This document shows positions 1-5,523 of a stretch of 5,553 bases of DNA, in pieces. The stretch spans positions 1 to 5,553 of the forward strand of contig JAEWWQ010000022.1 in assembly GCA_023458855.1 (NCBI GenBank), read 5' to 3'. The translations under genes were made by a program, and so were the position numbers. This stretch comes from Bacillota bacterium. Its GTDB lineage: Bacteria > Bacillota > Clostridia > Lachnospirales > Lachnospiraceae. The first letter of the stretch is position 1; each line of letters opens with the position of its first letter. The notes below the pieces were generated by a model, which worked only from the letters and a program-made list of their open reading frames with translations, did not search any database and was not told where the DNA came from.

Positions 1-1
1 A

Positions 2-931
2 TGGAGTAAAGTAGGAAGTTTTATCACTTCAGGTGCCACGAGGCATGCGTTTATCGCAGTTGGAGATACACAGACACCTGAATCAGAACAGGGATACCTG
101 TTATCAGCAGAGGGGATGGCAACTGCGTTAGCCGAGAGTCCCGATGCCGAGTTCATGATTCATACAGGGGATGTAGTAGACGCAGGGGGCTCAGAAGGAA
201 AATGGAAGAAACTATTTGAGCTGAGCAGTGATACGTTGATGAATATTACAATTGTTCCTTCTGCCGGCAATCATGAATCTCAGGAGGATGCTTTTTCGGA
301 ACATTTTAATCTATTAACACAGGATATTGATACTGAAAATGGTGTATATTATTCATTTGATGCCGGTTGTGCTCATTACGTAGTTTTGAATACAAACGTA
401 TCTTCGGATGAGATAACAGGGATTGGAGCAGAGCAGTATGAATGGTTACAGGCAGACATTAGTGATGCAAAATATAATGGGGCAGTCTGGATCATAGTGG
501 TAATGCATAAAGGCGCCTATACGGTTGCTATGCATTCTCAAGATGAAGAAATCATAACGAAAAACGGAATACGAAATAAATTATCCGATAAGTTAGAGGA
601 ATTGGGAGTAGATTTGGTCATTCAGGGACATGATCATTATCCAAGCTGTACCGGAACCTTAAAAAATGGAAAAAGAAGTAAAAATGGTACAGTATTTCTG
701 GAAGCAGGTGCCACAGGACCCAACATACATAATATGAGCAGCACTTTATCACAAGAGTATCTGGAGCTATTTGATTATATTGCGCCCATCGACAGAGTAA
801 ATGATACTTATCAGAATTATGCCAAAGTAGAAGTTAACGAAGAATGGTTAAAAATAGAAATACGAGAAGTGAATAAAAAGAAGAAAAATGAGAAATCTGG
901 TCTTTTATTCCAAAAAATTATTAGAAAATAA
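2..931 (+). CDS. Calcineurin-like metallophosphoesterase, 5' end outside the window
   Basis: The reading frame is open to the left edge, so 309 C-terminal residues are visible and the ATG at 116 is internal: motif I lies upstream of it. The five metal-site motifs of the metallophosphatase superfamily appear in order: GDTQ (Asp22, Gln24 of the visible part), GDVVD (Asp57), GNHE (Asn90, His91), MHK (His169) and GHDH (His210, His212). Such enzymes hydrolyse phosphate mono- or diesters with a two-metal centre. The DxQ form of motif I and the text leading into it (SGATRHAFIAVGDTQ) resemble purple-acid-phosphatase-like or CSTP1-like members, which often carry a beta-sandwich domain and a signal peptide upstream; neither can be seen here. 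The C-terminus is Lys/Arg-rich with no sorting motif or membrane helix. Substrate unknown. The lipoprotein gene follows 119 bases later on the same strand. The superfamily call is firm; subfamily and location are inferred. Confidence 0.93.
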   Translation, partial: WSKVGSFITSGATRHAFIAVGDTQTPESEQGYLLSAEGMATALAESPDAEFMIHTGDVVDAGGSEGKWKKLFELSSDTLMNITIVPSAGNHESQEDAFSEHFNLLTQDIDTENGVYYSFDAGCAHYVVLNTNVSSDEITGIGAEQYEWLQADISDAKYNGAVWIIVVMHKGAYTVAMHSQDEEIITKNGIRNKLSDKLEELGVDLVIQGHDHYPSCTGTLKNGKRSKNGTVFLEAGATGPNIHNMSSTLSQEYLELFDYIAPIDRVNDTYQNYAKVEVNEEWLKIEIREVNKKKKNEKSGLLFQKIIRK

Positions 932-987
932 AGATTTTATTAATAATATTAAGAAAAATATAAATAGTAAAAAGATAGATAAGAGTT

Positions 988-1022
988 TATAATAAAAACG
1001 CGGCATATAAAAAATATATAAT
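988..1022 (+). promoter_or_regulatory. Candidate -10 boxes upstream of the lipoprotein gene
   Basis: The 119-base gap between the phosphoesterase and the lipoprotein gene is almost pure A/T and holds two perfect TATAAT hexamers, at 988-993 and 1017-1022. The first is better placed, giving a leader of about 50 bases; the second would start transcription on the ribosome binding site. Neither has a good -35 (TAGTAA at 965-970 for the first). In such AT-rich DNA chance hits are likely. No GC-containing terminator hairpin is visible in the gap, so read-through from the phosphoesterase gene is also possible. Confidence 0.3.
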
Positions 1023-1037
1023 TGTAAATAAGGAATT

Positions 1038-1041
1038 GGAG
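1038..1041 (+). promoter_or_regulatory. Ribosome binding site deciding the lipoprotein start
   Basis: GGAG ends 9 bases before the ATG at 1051, and AAGGA lies just upstream at 1030-1034. The TTG at 1036, which would extend the frame by five residues, lies inside this site and is not the start. Confidence 0.7.
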
Positions 1042-1050
1042 ATACTTACT

Positions 1051-1779
1051 ATGAAAAAGAATTTATTCATGGTTATAGTGCTGGCGTTGGGATGCATACT
1101 ATATGGATGTGGAAAAAAGGAAGAAATTGTTCAGCCAACAACAGACAGTATAGTAACAAGTGAGACTATTGCGAGTGAGATGAACCAGGCGGACAGTGAA
1201 GAAGAGTTGACCGAAAATATGACAGAAGATCCGGGAGCCGTGATGTCTTTGGAAGACAATTTAGAAAATATGTTAATGCCGATGGATGCGTTAATGATGT
1301 GCATGGAAGAAAATAATTATGAATATAAGGTTTCAGATCCAACGGTCTTCTGGGCATCTTTATATTATACATTGGGAAATTATGGAACAAAGAGAGATAT
1401 GGTTACAGTCAGTAATTCTGAGATGACAGTGCCCCGACAAGTGGTTCAGGAGTATGCAGCGGCATTATTTGCAGATTACCAGGATTTGCCAGAAATACCG
1501 GAAAATCTCAATACAGCGATTCGTTATGATGAAGATTCGGATGCCTATATGGTTTCACTTGGTGACAGAGGAATGTCTCAATCCAAGGTTGTAGATTACT
1601 CTGATAACGGAGATGGGACTTATACCGTTATAGCCAGGCTCTGTGCAACGAATGATGACTCTACAATATGTGAGTGGAACTTTACATTGATAGAAAATCA
1701 ATATGCGGACAGTATTCAGAATCCCCTTTTCCGGTATAGTATTAAAAACATGAGCAAGGTGGAAGAGACACAAAAATAA
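1051..1779 (+). CDS. Predicted lipoprotein of unknown function
   Basis: The product has 242 residues from the ATG at 1051. A lipoprotein signal peptide is plain: MKK, a hydrophobic core (residues 4-18), then a lipobox LYGC with Cys20 followed by GKKEE. A second cysteine (Cys15, LALGC) is a less likely cleavage site. The mature protein should be anchored to the outer face of the cytoplasmic membrane. Residues 24-70 are a Ser/Thr/Glu-rich low-complexity linker, followed by a Met-rich patch (about 75-92, with LMPMDALMMCM) and a folded part of about 150 residues with repeated beta-like segments (VSLGDRG, DNGDGTYTVIARL). No enzymatic motif is recognised. It may be co-transcribed with the upstream phosphoesterase, which would put both at the cell surface, but that is inference. 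Its stop codon lies within a terminator stem, so transcription ends with this gene. Confidence 0.85.
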   Translation: MKKNLFMVIVLALGCILYGCGKKEEIVQPTTDSIVTSETIASEMNQADSEEELTENMTEDPGAVMSLEDNLENMLMPMDALMMCMEENNYEYKVSDPTVFWASLYYTLGNYGTKRDMVTVSNSEMTVPRQVVQEYAAALFADYQDLPEIPENLNTAIRYDEDSDAYMVSLGDRGMSQSKVVDYSDNGDGTYTVIARLCATNDDSTICEWNFTLIENQYADSIQNPLFRYSIKNMSKVEETQK

Positions 1780-1817
1780 AATTCCTGCAAAGTCCTTGTC
1801 GGAATTTTATTTTTGTG
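1769..1817 (+). terminator. Rho-independent terminator of the lipoprotein gene
   Basis: Two perfectly complementary 17-base arms, CACAAAAATAAAATTCC (1769-1785) and GGAATTTTATTTTTGTG (1801-1817), enclose a 15-base loop that can pair further (CAA with TTG). The descending arm is itself T-rich, so it supplies the U-tract. The left arm includes the TAA stop at 1777-1779. By symmetry it has A-rich and T-rich sides and could act in both directions, but no minus-strand gene reaches it. Confidence 0.8.
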
Positions 1818-1840
1818 ATATATTAAAGATACTTTATAAA
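1813..1840 (+). promoter_or_regulatory. Candidate promoter of the ROK-MFS operon
   Basis: TTGTGA (1813-1818, four of six matches to the -35 consensus) and TATAAA (1835-1840, five of six to -10) are separated by 16 bases. Transcription would start near 1847. The -35 shares bases with the end of the preceding terminator, and the -10 lies at the centre of a nested dyad, which fits a repressible promoter. This is consensus matching only. Confidence 0.5.
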
Positions 1841-1855
1841 GGGACTTTAATATAT
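1818..1855 (+). promoter_or_regulatory. Nested dyad, candidate operator for the ROK regulator
   Basis: Perfect 11-base arms ATATATTAAAG (1818-1828) and CTTTAATATAT (1845-1855) flank an inner perfect 10-base palindrome CTTTATAAAG (1832-1841). Both dyads have the same centre, 1836.5, so the region can be read as four half-sites of the form (A/T)T(A/T)AAG spaced 13 bases apart in each orientation. It starts directly after the terminator and covers the likely -10 box. ROK repressors typically bind long AT-rich dyads in their own promoter and leave when a sugar or sugar phosphate binds; autoregulation here is inferred. Confidence 0.55.
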
Positions 1856-1863
1856 TGCTTGAA

Positions 1864-1868
1864 AGGAG
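1864..1868 (+). promoter_or_regulatory. Strong Shine-Dalgarno with no canonical start at normal spacing
   Basis: AGGAG (within AAAGGAG, 1862-1868) is the best ribosome binding site in the leader, but 7 bases downstream the in-frame codon is ATC (1876-1878), not ATG, GTG or TTG. The first in-frame ATG is at 1900, 31 bases away, preceded by a weaker AAAGGG (1879-1884) 15 bases upstream. A three-codon ORF, ATG AAA AAA TAA (1889-1900), overlaps that ATG. Confidence 0.5.
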
Positions 1869-1899
1869 AAGAAGTATCAAAGGGATAGATGAAAAAATA

Positions 1900-2907
1900 A
1901 TGGAAAAATCAGATGCGAAGATAATTAAAGAATTGAATAAAAAACTAATAAGAAAAGCATTTTACGAAGCTCATATTCGGACAGCAGCAGAATTGTCACT
2001 GGCAACAGGTCTTAGTGTAGTGACAACGAATGCGCTATTGCGTGAGATGATAGAGGATAACGAAGTTCTGCTTTCGACAGAGCTGGTAACCAACGGTGGG
2101 CGTCCGGCTGCAAGATATCAATATAATGAATTTTATCAGTGTACTGCAGTAGTGTATGGATATCAGAAAAATAATAAGGACTTCATTACTATGATTGTTA
2201 CAGACATATTCGGAAAATGCGTATTGAGAGAATGCACCACAATGATAAATATTACAGACAGATCATTTGAGAATATGCTGGATAAAGCATTTTTGGAATT
2301 TCCCATGATCCGGATCGTTGCATTTGGATTACCCGGAGAAGAAGATGAAGGAACTATTCTTTATAATGATTATAAAGGGATTGTCGGTAATAGCTTTATG
2401 AAACATTATGAGGATAGATATCAGGTTCCGGTTCTTTTTGTGAATGATGTAAATGCAGCCGTAAATGGATATTATCACAAGAAAGCCTATCCCGATAAAA
2501 ATGTGGTTGGTATTTTTTTCCCAAGACTATACTATCCGGGTGCAGGTATTATTATTAATGGTGAAATTTATACAGGCCTTCGGGGATTTGCAGGAGAAAT
2601 AGGTTTTCTACCAAATGGAATCAAGTGGGAGGAACTGGATTATCAAGATGAAGATATCGTATTGGATGCTGTGAGCAACGTAATTGCCATACTCAGCTGC
2701 GTTGCAGCGCCGGATAGATTTGTATTGTACGGAGATTTTTTTCAAAAAGGAAGTAAAGATAAGTTAGAAAAAAAAATAAATAGTATGTTACAGAATCAAT
2801 ATACAGCTCGAATCGATATTTCAGCGGAACTTGCCGGAGATATCGAATATGGTCTGATTTGTCAGGCATCACGGGAATTACAGAATGTGGAGGGATTAAT
2901 CGAATGA
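1900..2907 (+). CDS. ROK-family transcriptional regulator
   Basis: The product has 335 residues if the ATG at 1900 is used. The N-terminus is a winged helix-turn-helix: residues 27-54 (TAAELSLATGLSVVTTNALL) form the helix pair, and GGRPAARY at 66-73 is the hallmark wing of ROK repressors. The rest is a ROK sugar-kinase-like fold: a PG turn at 145-146, NDVNAA at 182-187 with the catalytic-type Asp183 kept, and GAGIIINGE then GFAGEIG at 214-235. The phosphate-binding DxGGT is degenerate (TDIFGK, 101-106) and the Cys-rich zinc motif after GFAGEIG is missing, so it should not be an active kinase. It is shorter than the usual 380-400 residues of ROK regulators. It probably senses a sugar-like ligand and controls its own operon through the dyad upstream. 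Start choice is uncertain: the strong ribosome binding site points to ATC 1876, and TTG 1855 falls inside the candidate operator. It overlaps the MFS gene by ATGA. Confidence 0.85.
   Translation: MEKSDAKIIKELNKKLIRKAFYEAHIRTAAELSLATGLSVVTTNALLREMIEDNEVLLSTELVTNGGRPAARYQYNEFYQCTAVVYGYQKNNKDFITMIVTDIFGKCVLRECTTMINITDRSFENMLDKAFLEFPMIRIVAFGLPGEEDEGTILYNDYKGIVGNSFMKHYEDRYQVPVLFVNDVNAAVNGYYHKKAYPDKNVVGIFFPRLYYPGAGIIINGEIYTGLRGFAGEIGFLPNGIKWEELDYQDEDIVLDAVSNVIAILSCVAAPDRFVLYGDFFQKGSKDKLEKKINSMLQNQYTARIDISAELAGDIEYGLICQASRELQNVEGLIE
2889..2894 (+). promoter_or_regulatory. Ribosome binding site of the MFS gene, inside the ROK gene
   Basis: GGAGGG ends 9 bases before the ATG at 2904. It fixes the transporter start there instead of at the TTG at 2859, which would add 15 non-hydrophobic residues before the first membrane helix. 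Confidence 0.75.
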
Positions 2908-4064
2908 TAACAATATTACTGATTATTATTTATATTGCTTTTATCAGCCTGGGTTTACCAGATACTATTATGGGTTCAGCATGGCCTATGATCTATCAGG
3001 ACTTGCAGGTTCCGGTCTCATATGCCGGTGTATTTACAATGATTGTTTCGGGAGGGACAATACTTTCCAGTTTTTTCAGCGAGAAATTGATTCGCAGATT
3101 AGGCACCGGGAAAGTAACAGCGATAAGTGTTGCCATGACGGCTGTGGCACTTATTGGAATTTGCTTTGCACCAAGTTATCTGTGGATATGTTTGCTTGGT
3201 ATTCCTATGGGATTGGGCGCAGGTTCTGTAGACTCTGCTCTTAATAACTTTGTTGCACTTCATTATGAAGCAAGGCATATGAACTGGCTTCATGGTTTTT
3301 GGGGAATCGGGGCAACAACAGGGCCAATGATCATGTCATTATTTTTAACAACTGAAAATGGATGGCGTAAGGGTTATGGTACCATAGGTATGATGCAGGC
3401 AGGTCTGGTAATTTGCCTTGTACTGTCATTGCCATTATGGAAAAAAATGGAGACAAAGCGGGAAGAGGCCAAAGAGGCAGAGTCAGATACAAAAATAGCT
3501 ACCTTATTAAGTTTAAAAGGAGCAAAGCCAGCACTTTTTTCATTTTTATGCTATTGTGCAGTAGAAGCTACCACCGGACTATGGGGAAGCACCTATCTGG
3601 TAATGTATAAACATATATCAGCAGAGACTGCGGCAAGATGGATAGCTACCTATTATCTAGGCATCACAATAGGGCGTTTCTTAACAGGCTTCATTTCTAT
3701 TTATCTGGATAACAGGAAGATGATTCGTATGGGACAGGTAATTATCGCAATGGGCGCTATTTCAATGTTACTGCCTTTTTCTGTGTACTTTCAAATGATA
3801 GGTCTGATTCTGATAGGGTTAGGATGTGCACCTATTTATCCGGCAATGCTGCACGAGACGCCTGTGCGGTTTGGGGCAGAACGCTCTCAGGGAATTATGG
3901 GTATCCAGATGGCTGTTGCATATGTAGGAAGTACATTTATGCCGCCTCTTTTTGGATTGATTGCAAATGTAACAGGATTTGCTATTTTACCGTTATTTTT
4001 AATGATATTTACAATCTTAATGCTGATCACTTCAGAAACTGTTGGAAAGGAATGCTATAGATAG
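2904..4064 (+). CDS. MFS transporter, sugar-porter-like
   Basis: The product has 386 residues with about 12 predicted hydrophobic helices, a standard length for the major facilitator superfamily. Helix 1 holds LGLPDTIMGSAWP (16-28), a signature seen in FucP/BSC6-like facilitators. The cytoplasmic loop between helices 2 and 3 reads SEKLIRRLGTGK (59-70), a divergent form of the MFS A-loop. Other conserved spots are GAGSVDSALNNF (105-116, with Asp110) and NWLHGFWGIGATTGP (127-141). A charged central loop (about 170-187, KKMETKREEAKEAE) separates the two six-helix halves. It should be a secondary transporter in the cytoplasmic membrane, probably for a sugar or related small molecule, with substrate and direction unknown. 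It starts within the ROK stop codon (ATGA, 2904-2907), so the two are translationally coupled and the ROK protein is the likely local regulator. Its last 10 bases overlap the 3' end of the convergent membrane-protein gene. Confidence 0.9.
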   Translation: MITILLIIIYIAFISLGLPDTIMGSAWPMIYQDLQVPVSYAGVFTMIVSGGTILSSFFSEKLIRRLGTGKVTAISVAMTAVALIGICFAPSYLWICLLGIPMGLGAGSVDSALNNFVALHYEARHMNWLHGFWGIGATTGPMIMSLFLTTENGWRKGYGTIGMMQAGLVICLVLSLPLWKKMETKREEAKEAESDTKIATLLSLKGAKPALFSFLCYCAVEATTGLWGSTYLVMYKHISAETAARWIATYYLGITIGRFLTGFISIYLDNRKMIRMGQVIIAMGAISMLLPFSVYFQMIGLILIGLGCAPIYPAMLHETPVRFGAERSQGIMGIQMAVAYVGSTFMPPLFGLIANVTGFAILPLFLMIFTILMLITSETVGKECYR

Positions 4065-4699
4065 TCAGCAATTGATTTATAGTGCATAAGCTTATAAGTA
4101 ATCCGCTGATTAAAAAAGTGTACAAATGGACCAAGGCATAAGGCGCAGGTAAGAGTACCAATACCGAGAAGGCCACCGGCCATAAAACAGATAAAAGCAC
4201 AAATGACGTCAGTAATCAGACGGCACCAAAAGTACGGCAAAGGCAGGTGCTTATCCATAATGATTGACAGACTGTCAAAAGGTGCTATACCAGAATCGGA
4301 GGACTGATAGAGGGAGATACCAAAACTTAAGATAATGACGCCTGCAAACAGATACACTAATCGTATCATAAAATTCTGGGGAGCTGCGAGGATAAATTGC
4401 ATAATATTGTAAAAAAATGTTACAAAATACCCCAGCAAAACCCAATTTACCAAAGTGCCGATTCCGATAAGATACTTTCCGAAAGTAAATTCGATTAAAA
4501 AAATAAAAGTATTTAAGAGCGCTGCCAAAGCGGCGTAATCCAGAGGTGTGAGATCTGCCAAAGCCATCATCATAGCAGAAAAAGGGTCATTTCCCAATCC
4601 GGAAAATTTAAAGATGGCAACACCTAATCCTAAAATAATGTTGCCGATCAGCATTCCGAAAAAGCTTTTCCAAGTAATTTTATATTTTATAATATTCAT
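4055..4699 (-). CDS. YczE/YyaS/YitT-family integral membrane protein
   Basis: The product has 214 residues from the ATG at 4699 (MNIIKYKITWKSFFGMLIGN). Six hydrophobic segments can be seen at about 13-32, 51-72, 76-98, 110-131, 157-175 and 178-197. The family signature, a short loop with G-x-x-P-F-(S/D), occurs twice: SGLGNDPFSA (33-42) and DSGIAPFDSL (135-144). The two halves also share IGIGTLVNWVLLGYFVTFF (78-96) and LGIGTLTCALCLGPFVHFF (178-196), about 100 residues apart, pointing to an internal duplication. The biochemical role of the family is poorly defined. The frame stays open to an ATG at 4825, but the extra 42 residues have no family-like features, lie just past a terminator hairpin and contain a good candidate promoter, so the shorter start is preferred; the ATG at 4735 is a second alternative. 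The gene converges on the MFS gene with a 10-base overlap. Confidence 0.83.
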   Translation of the reverse strand: MNIIKYKITWKSFFGMLIGNIILGLGVAIFKFSGLGNDPFSAMMMALADLTPLDYAALAALLNTFIFLIEFTFGKYLIGIGTLVNWVLLGYFVTFFYNIMQFILAAPQNFMIRLVYLFAGVIILSFGISLYQSSDSGIAPFDSLSIIMDKHLPLPYFWCRLITDVICAFICFMAGGLLGIGTLTCALCLGPFVHFFNQRITYKLMHYKSIADYL

Positions 4700-4756
4700 C
4701 GATTTACCTGATTTCCTATGTAATAGTTTTGTCATGTCTGTTATAGAGCCATTAAG

Positions 4757-4785
4757 ATAGTAACATAGAAAAAGAGAGCAGGCAA
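4757..4785 (-). promoter_or_regulatory. Candidate promoter of the YczE-like gene
   Basis: On the minus strand TTGCCT (4785-4780) and TACTAT (4762-4757) are exactly 17 bases apart, each matching four of six consensus bases. The start point would be near 4750, giving a leader of about 50 bases to the ATG at 4699. Its place after the terminator at 4833-4860 fits a separate transcription unit. Confidence 0.42.
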
Positions 4786-4832
4786 CTAAAATAAGAAGAT
4801 GCAAGATCGTTAATATGGGCAGCATTAGAAAG

Positions 4833-4860
4833 CCCCTCGTAAATATAAATTTACGAGGGG
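4833..4860 (-). terminator. Hairpin terminator after the Vat-like gene
   Basis: Perfect 12-base arms (CCCCTCGTAAAT, 4833-4844, and ATTTACGAGGGG, 4849-4860) enclose a 4-base loop ATAA, with a GC-rich base of the stem. It starts 6 bases after the TAG stop of the acetyltransferase frame. Reading along the minus strand it is followed by CTTTCT, a short and imperfect U-tract, so efficiency may be moderate. It separates the acetyltransferase unit from the YczE-like gene. Confidence 0.7.
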
Positions 4861-4866
4861 TTGTTG

Positions 4867-5493
4867 CTATAGTTTATCAATTTCACCATTCATTATATAG
4901 GGCAAAAATTCCTGTATTTTATCGAATGGCCAGTCCCACCATCGGATTTTCTGCAATTGTTTTATAGTTTCTTCATCAAACCGTTTTCTGATCTCTCTTG
5001 CGGGGATGCCTCCGACAACCGTGTAAGGAGGAACATCTTTTGTCACAACAGCCCGTGTTCCTATAATCGCTCCATCACCAATGTGAACACCGGACAAAAC
5101 CACCGCTTCTTAGCCTATCCAGACGTCGTTGCCGATGATAGTATCGCCCTTGTTGTCCCATGCGCTCGCAACCTGTTCTTTATCCAGATCCCATTCTTCA
5201 AAAAATATTGGAAAAGGATAAGTAGAAAGTGATCTGAGCGTATGATTTGCGCTGGTAAAAATAAACTTGGCGCCACAAGCGATAGAACAAAACTTGCCGA
5301 TGATCAGCCTATCCTTATTAACTGGATAGTGGTACAGCACATTGTTCTTCTCAAAAAGCACTGGGTCGGAATGAAAGTCGTTATACATAGTATAATCACC
5401 GACTATGATAGTGGGATCAGAAATGACATTTTTTAAATACACGGTTTCGTGATCATTTGTTCTTGGATATATTTTTTTATCTGGAATAGTCAT
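4867..5493 (-). pseudogene. Vat-like xenobiotic O-acetyltransferase interrupted by an in-frame TAA
   Basis: The frame spans 209 codons, about the normal length for streptogramin A acetyltransferases of the Vat group (left-handed beta-helix, hexapeptide-repeat family). Codon 128 is TAA (5112-5110) with the same frame open on both sides. Before it: IYP near the start, TIIVGDYTMYNDF (28-40), VLYHYPVNKDRLIIGKFCSI (52-71), ANHTLRSLSTYPF (82-94) with the catalytic-type His84, and GDTIIGNDVWIG (116-127). After it: GVHIGDGAIIGTRAVVTKDV, then PPYTVVGGIPAREIRKRF and a WWDWPFDKI tail, all as in intact Vat proteins. Active Vat enzymes move acetyl from acetyl-CoA to the hydroxyl of group A streptogramins; other members may use other substrates. 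The truncated 127-residue product lacks the C-terminal coils that help bind acetyl-CoA. A GTG at 5103 could restart translation, but a split enzyme is doubtful. Otherwise the gene is undamaged, with a good ribosome binding site and terminator, so the mutation looks recent or is a sequencing error. Confidence 0.88.
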
Positions 5494-5499
5494 AAAAAT

Positions 5500-5505
5500 C
5501 TCCTT
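5500..5505 (-). promoter_or_regulatory. Ribosome binding site of the Vat-like gene
   Basis: AAGGAG on the minus strand lies 6 bases before the ATG at 5493, confirming that start. Confidence 0.75.
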
Positions 5506-5523
5506 TATAATTTTTTATAATTT
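5504..5523 (-). repeat. Exact 10-base tandem repeat in the Vat-like leader
   Basis: TTTATAATTT occurs twice back to back (5504-5513 and 5514-5523, + strand). On the minus strand each copy holds a TATAAA that could act as a -10 box, and the copy nearest the gene runs into the ribosome binding site. No good -35 stands at 17 bases from either; TTGTAA (5548-5543) is 17 bases from a poorer -10, TGAAAT. The real promoter may lie partly outside the window. Confidence 0.5.

Noticed and set aside
116..931. Start of the phosphoesterase at ATG 116
   Set aside because: The frame is open to the left edge and metal motif I (GDTQ) lies upstream of 116, so this ATG is internal.
915..960. A/T inverted repeats after the phosphoesterase stop as a terminator
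   Set aside because: The stems are purely A/T, short and typical of chance in such composition.
1166..1773. Minus-strand open frames across the lipoprotein gene
   Set aside because: No ribosome binding sites or recognisable protein features; they shadow the lipoprotein coding sequence.
2859..2903. N-terminal extension of the MFS protein from TTG 2859
   Set aside because: The extension is not hydrophobic, and a strong ribosome binding site directs initiation to ATG 2904.
4064..4112. TCAGC/GCTGA inverted repeat as a terminator between the convergent genes
   Set aside because: Only 5 pairs with a loop of 35 bases, no T-run on the + strand side, and it lies within the YczE-like coding region.
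4700..4825. 42-residue N-terminal extension of the YczE-like protein
   Set aside because: A candidate promoter lies within it and a terminator just before it, and it lacks family features; kept only as an alternative.
4957..5436. Plus-strand open frames across the Vat-like gene
   Set aside because: They are antisense to a clearly conserved protein and show no features of their own.
4867..5493. Recoded or reassigned TAA in the Vat-like frame
   Set aside because: TAA, TAG and TGA each serve as ordinary stops of other genes here, and no recoding element was seen.
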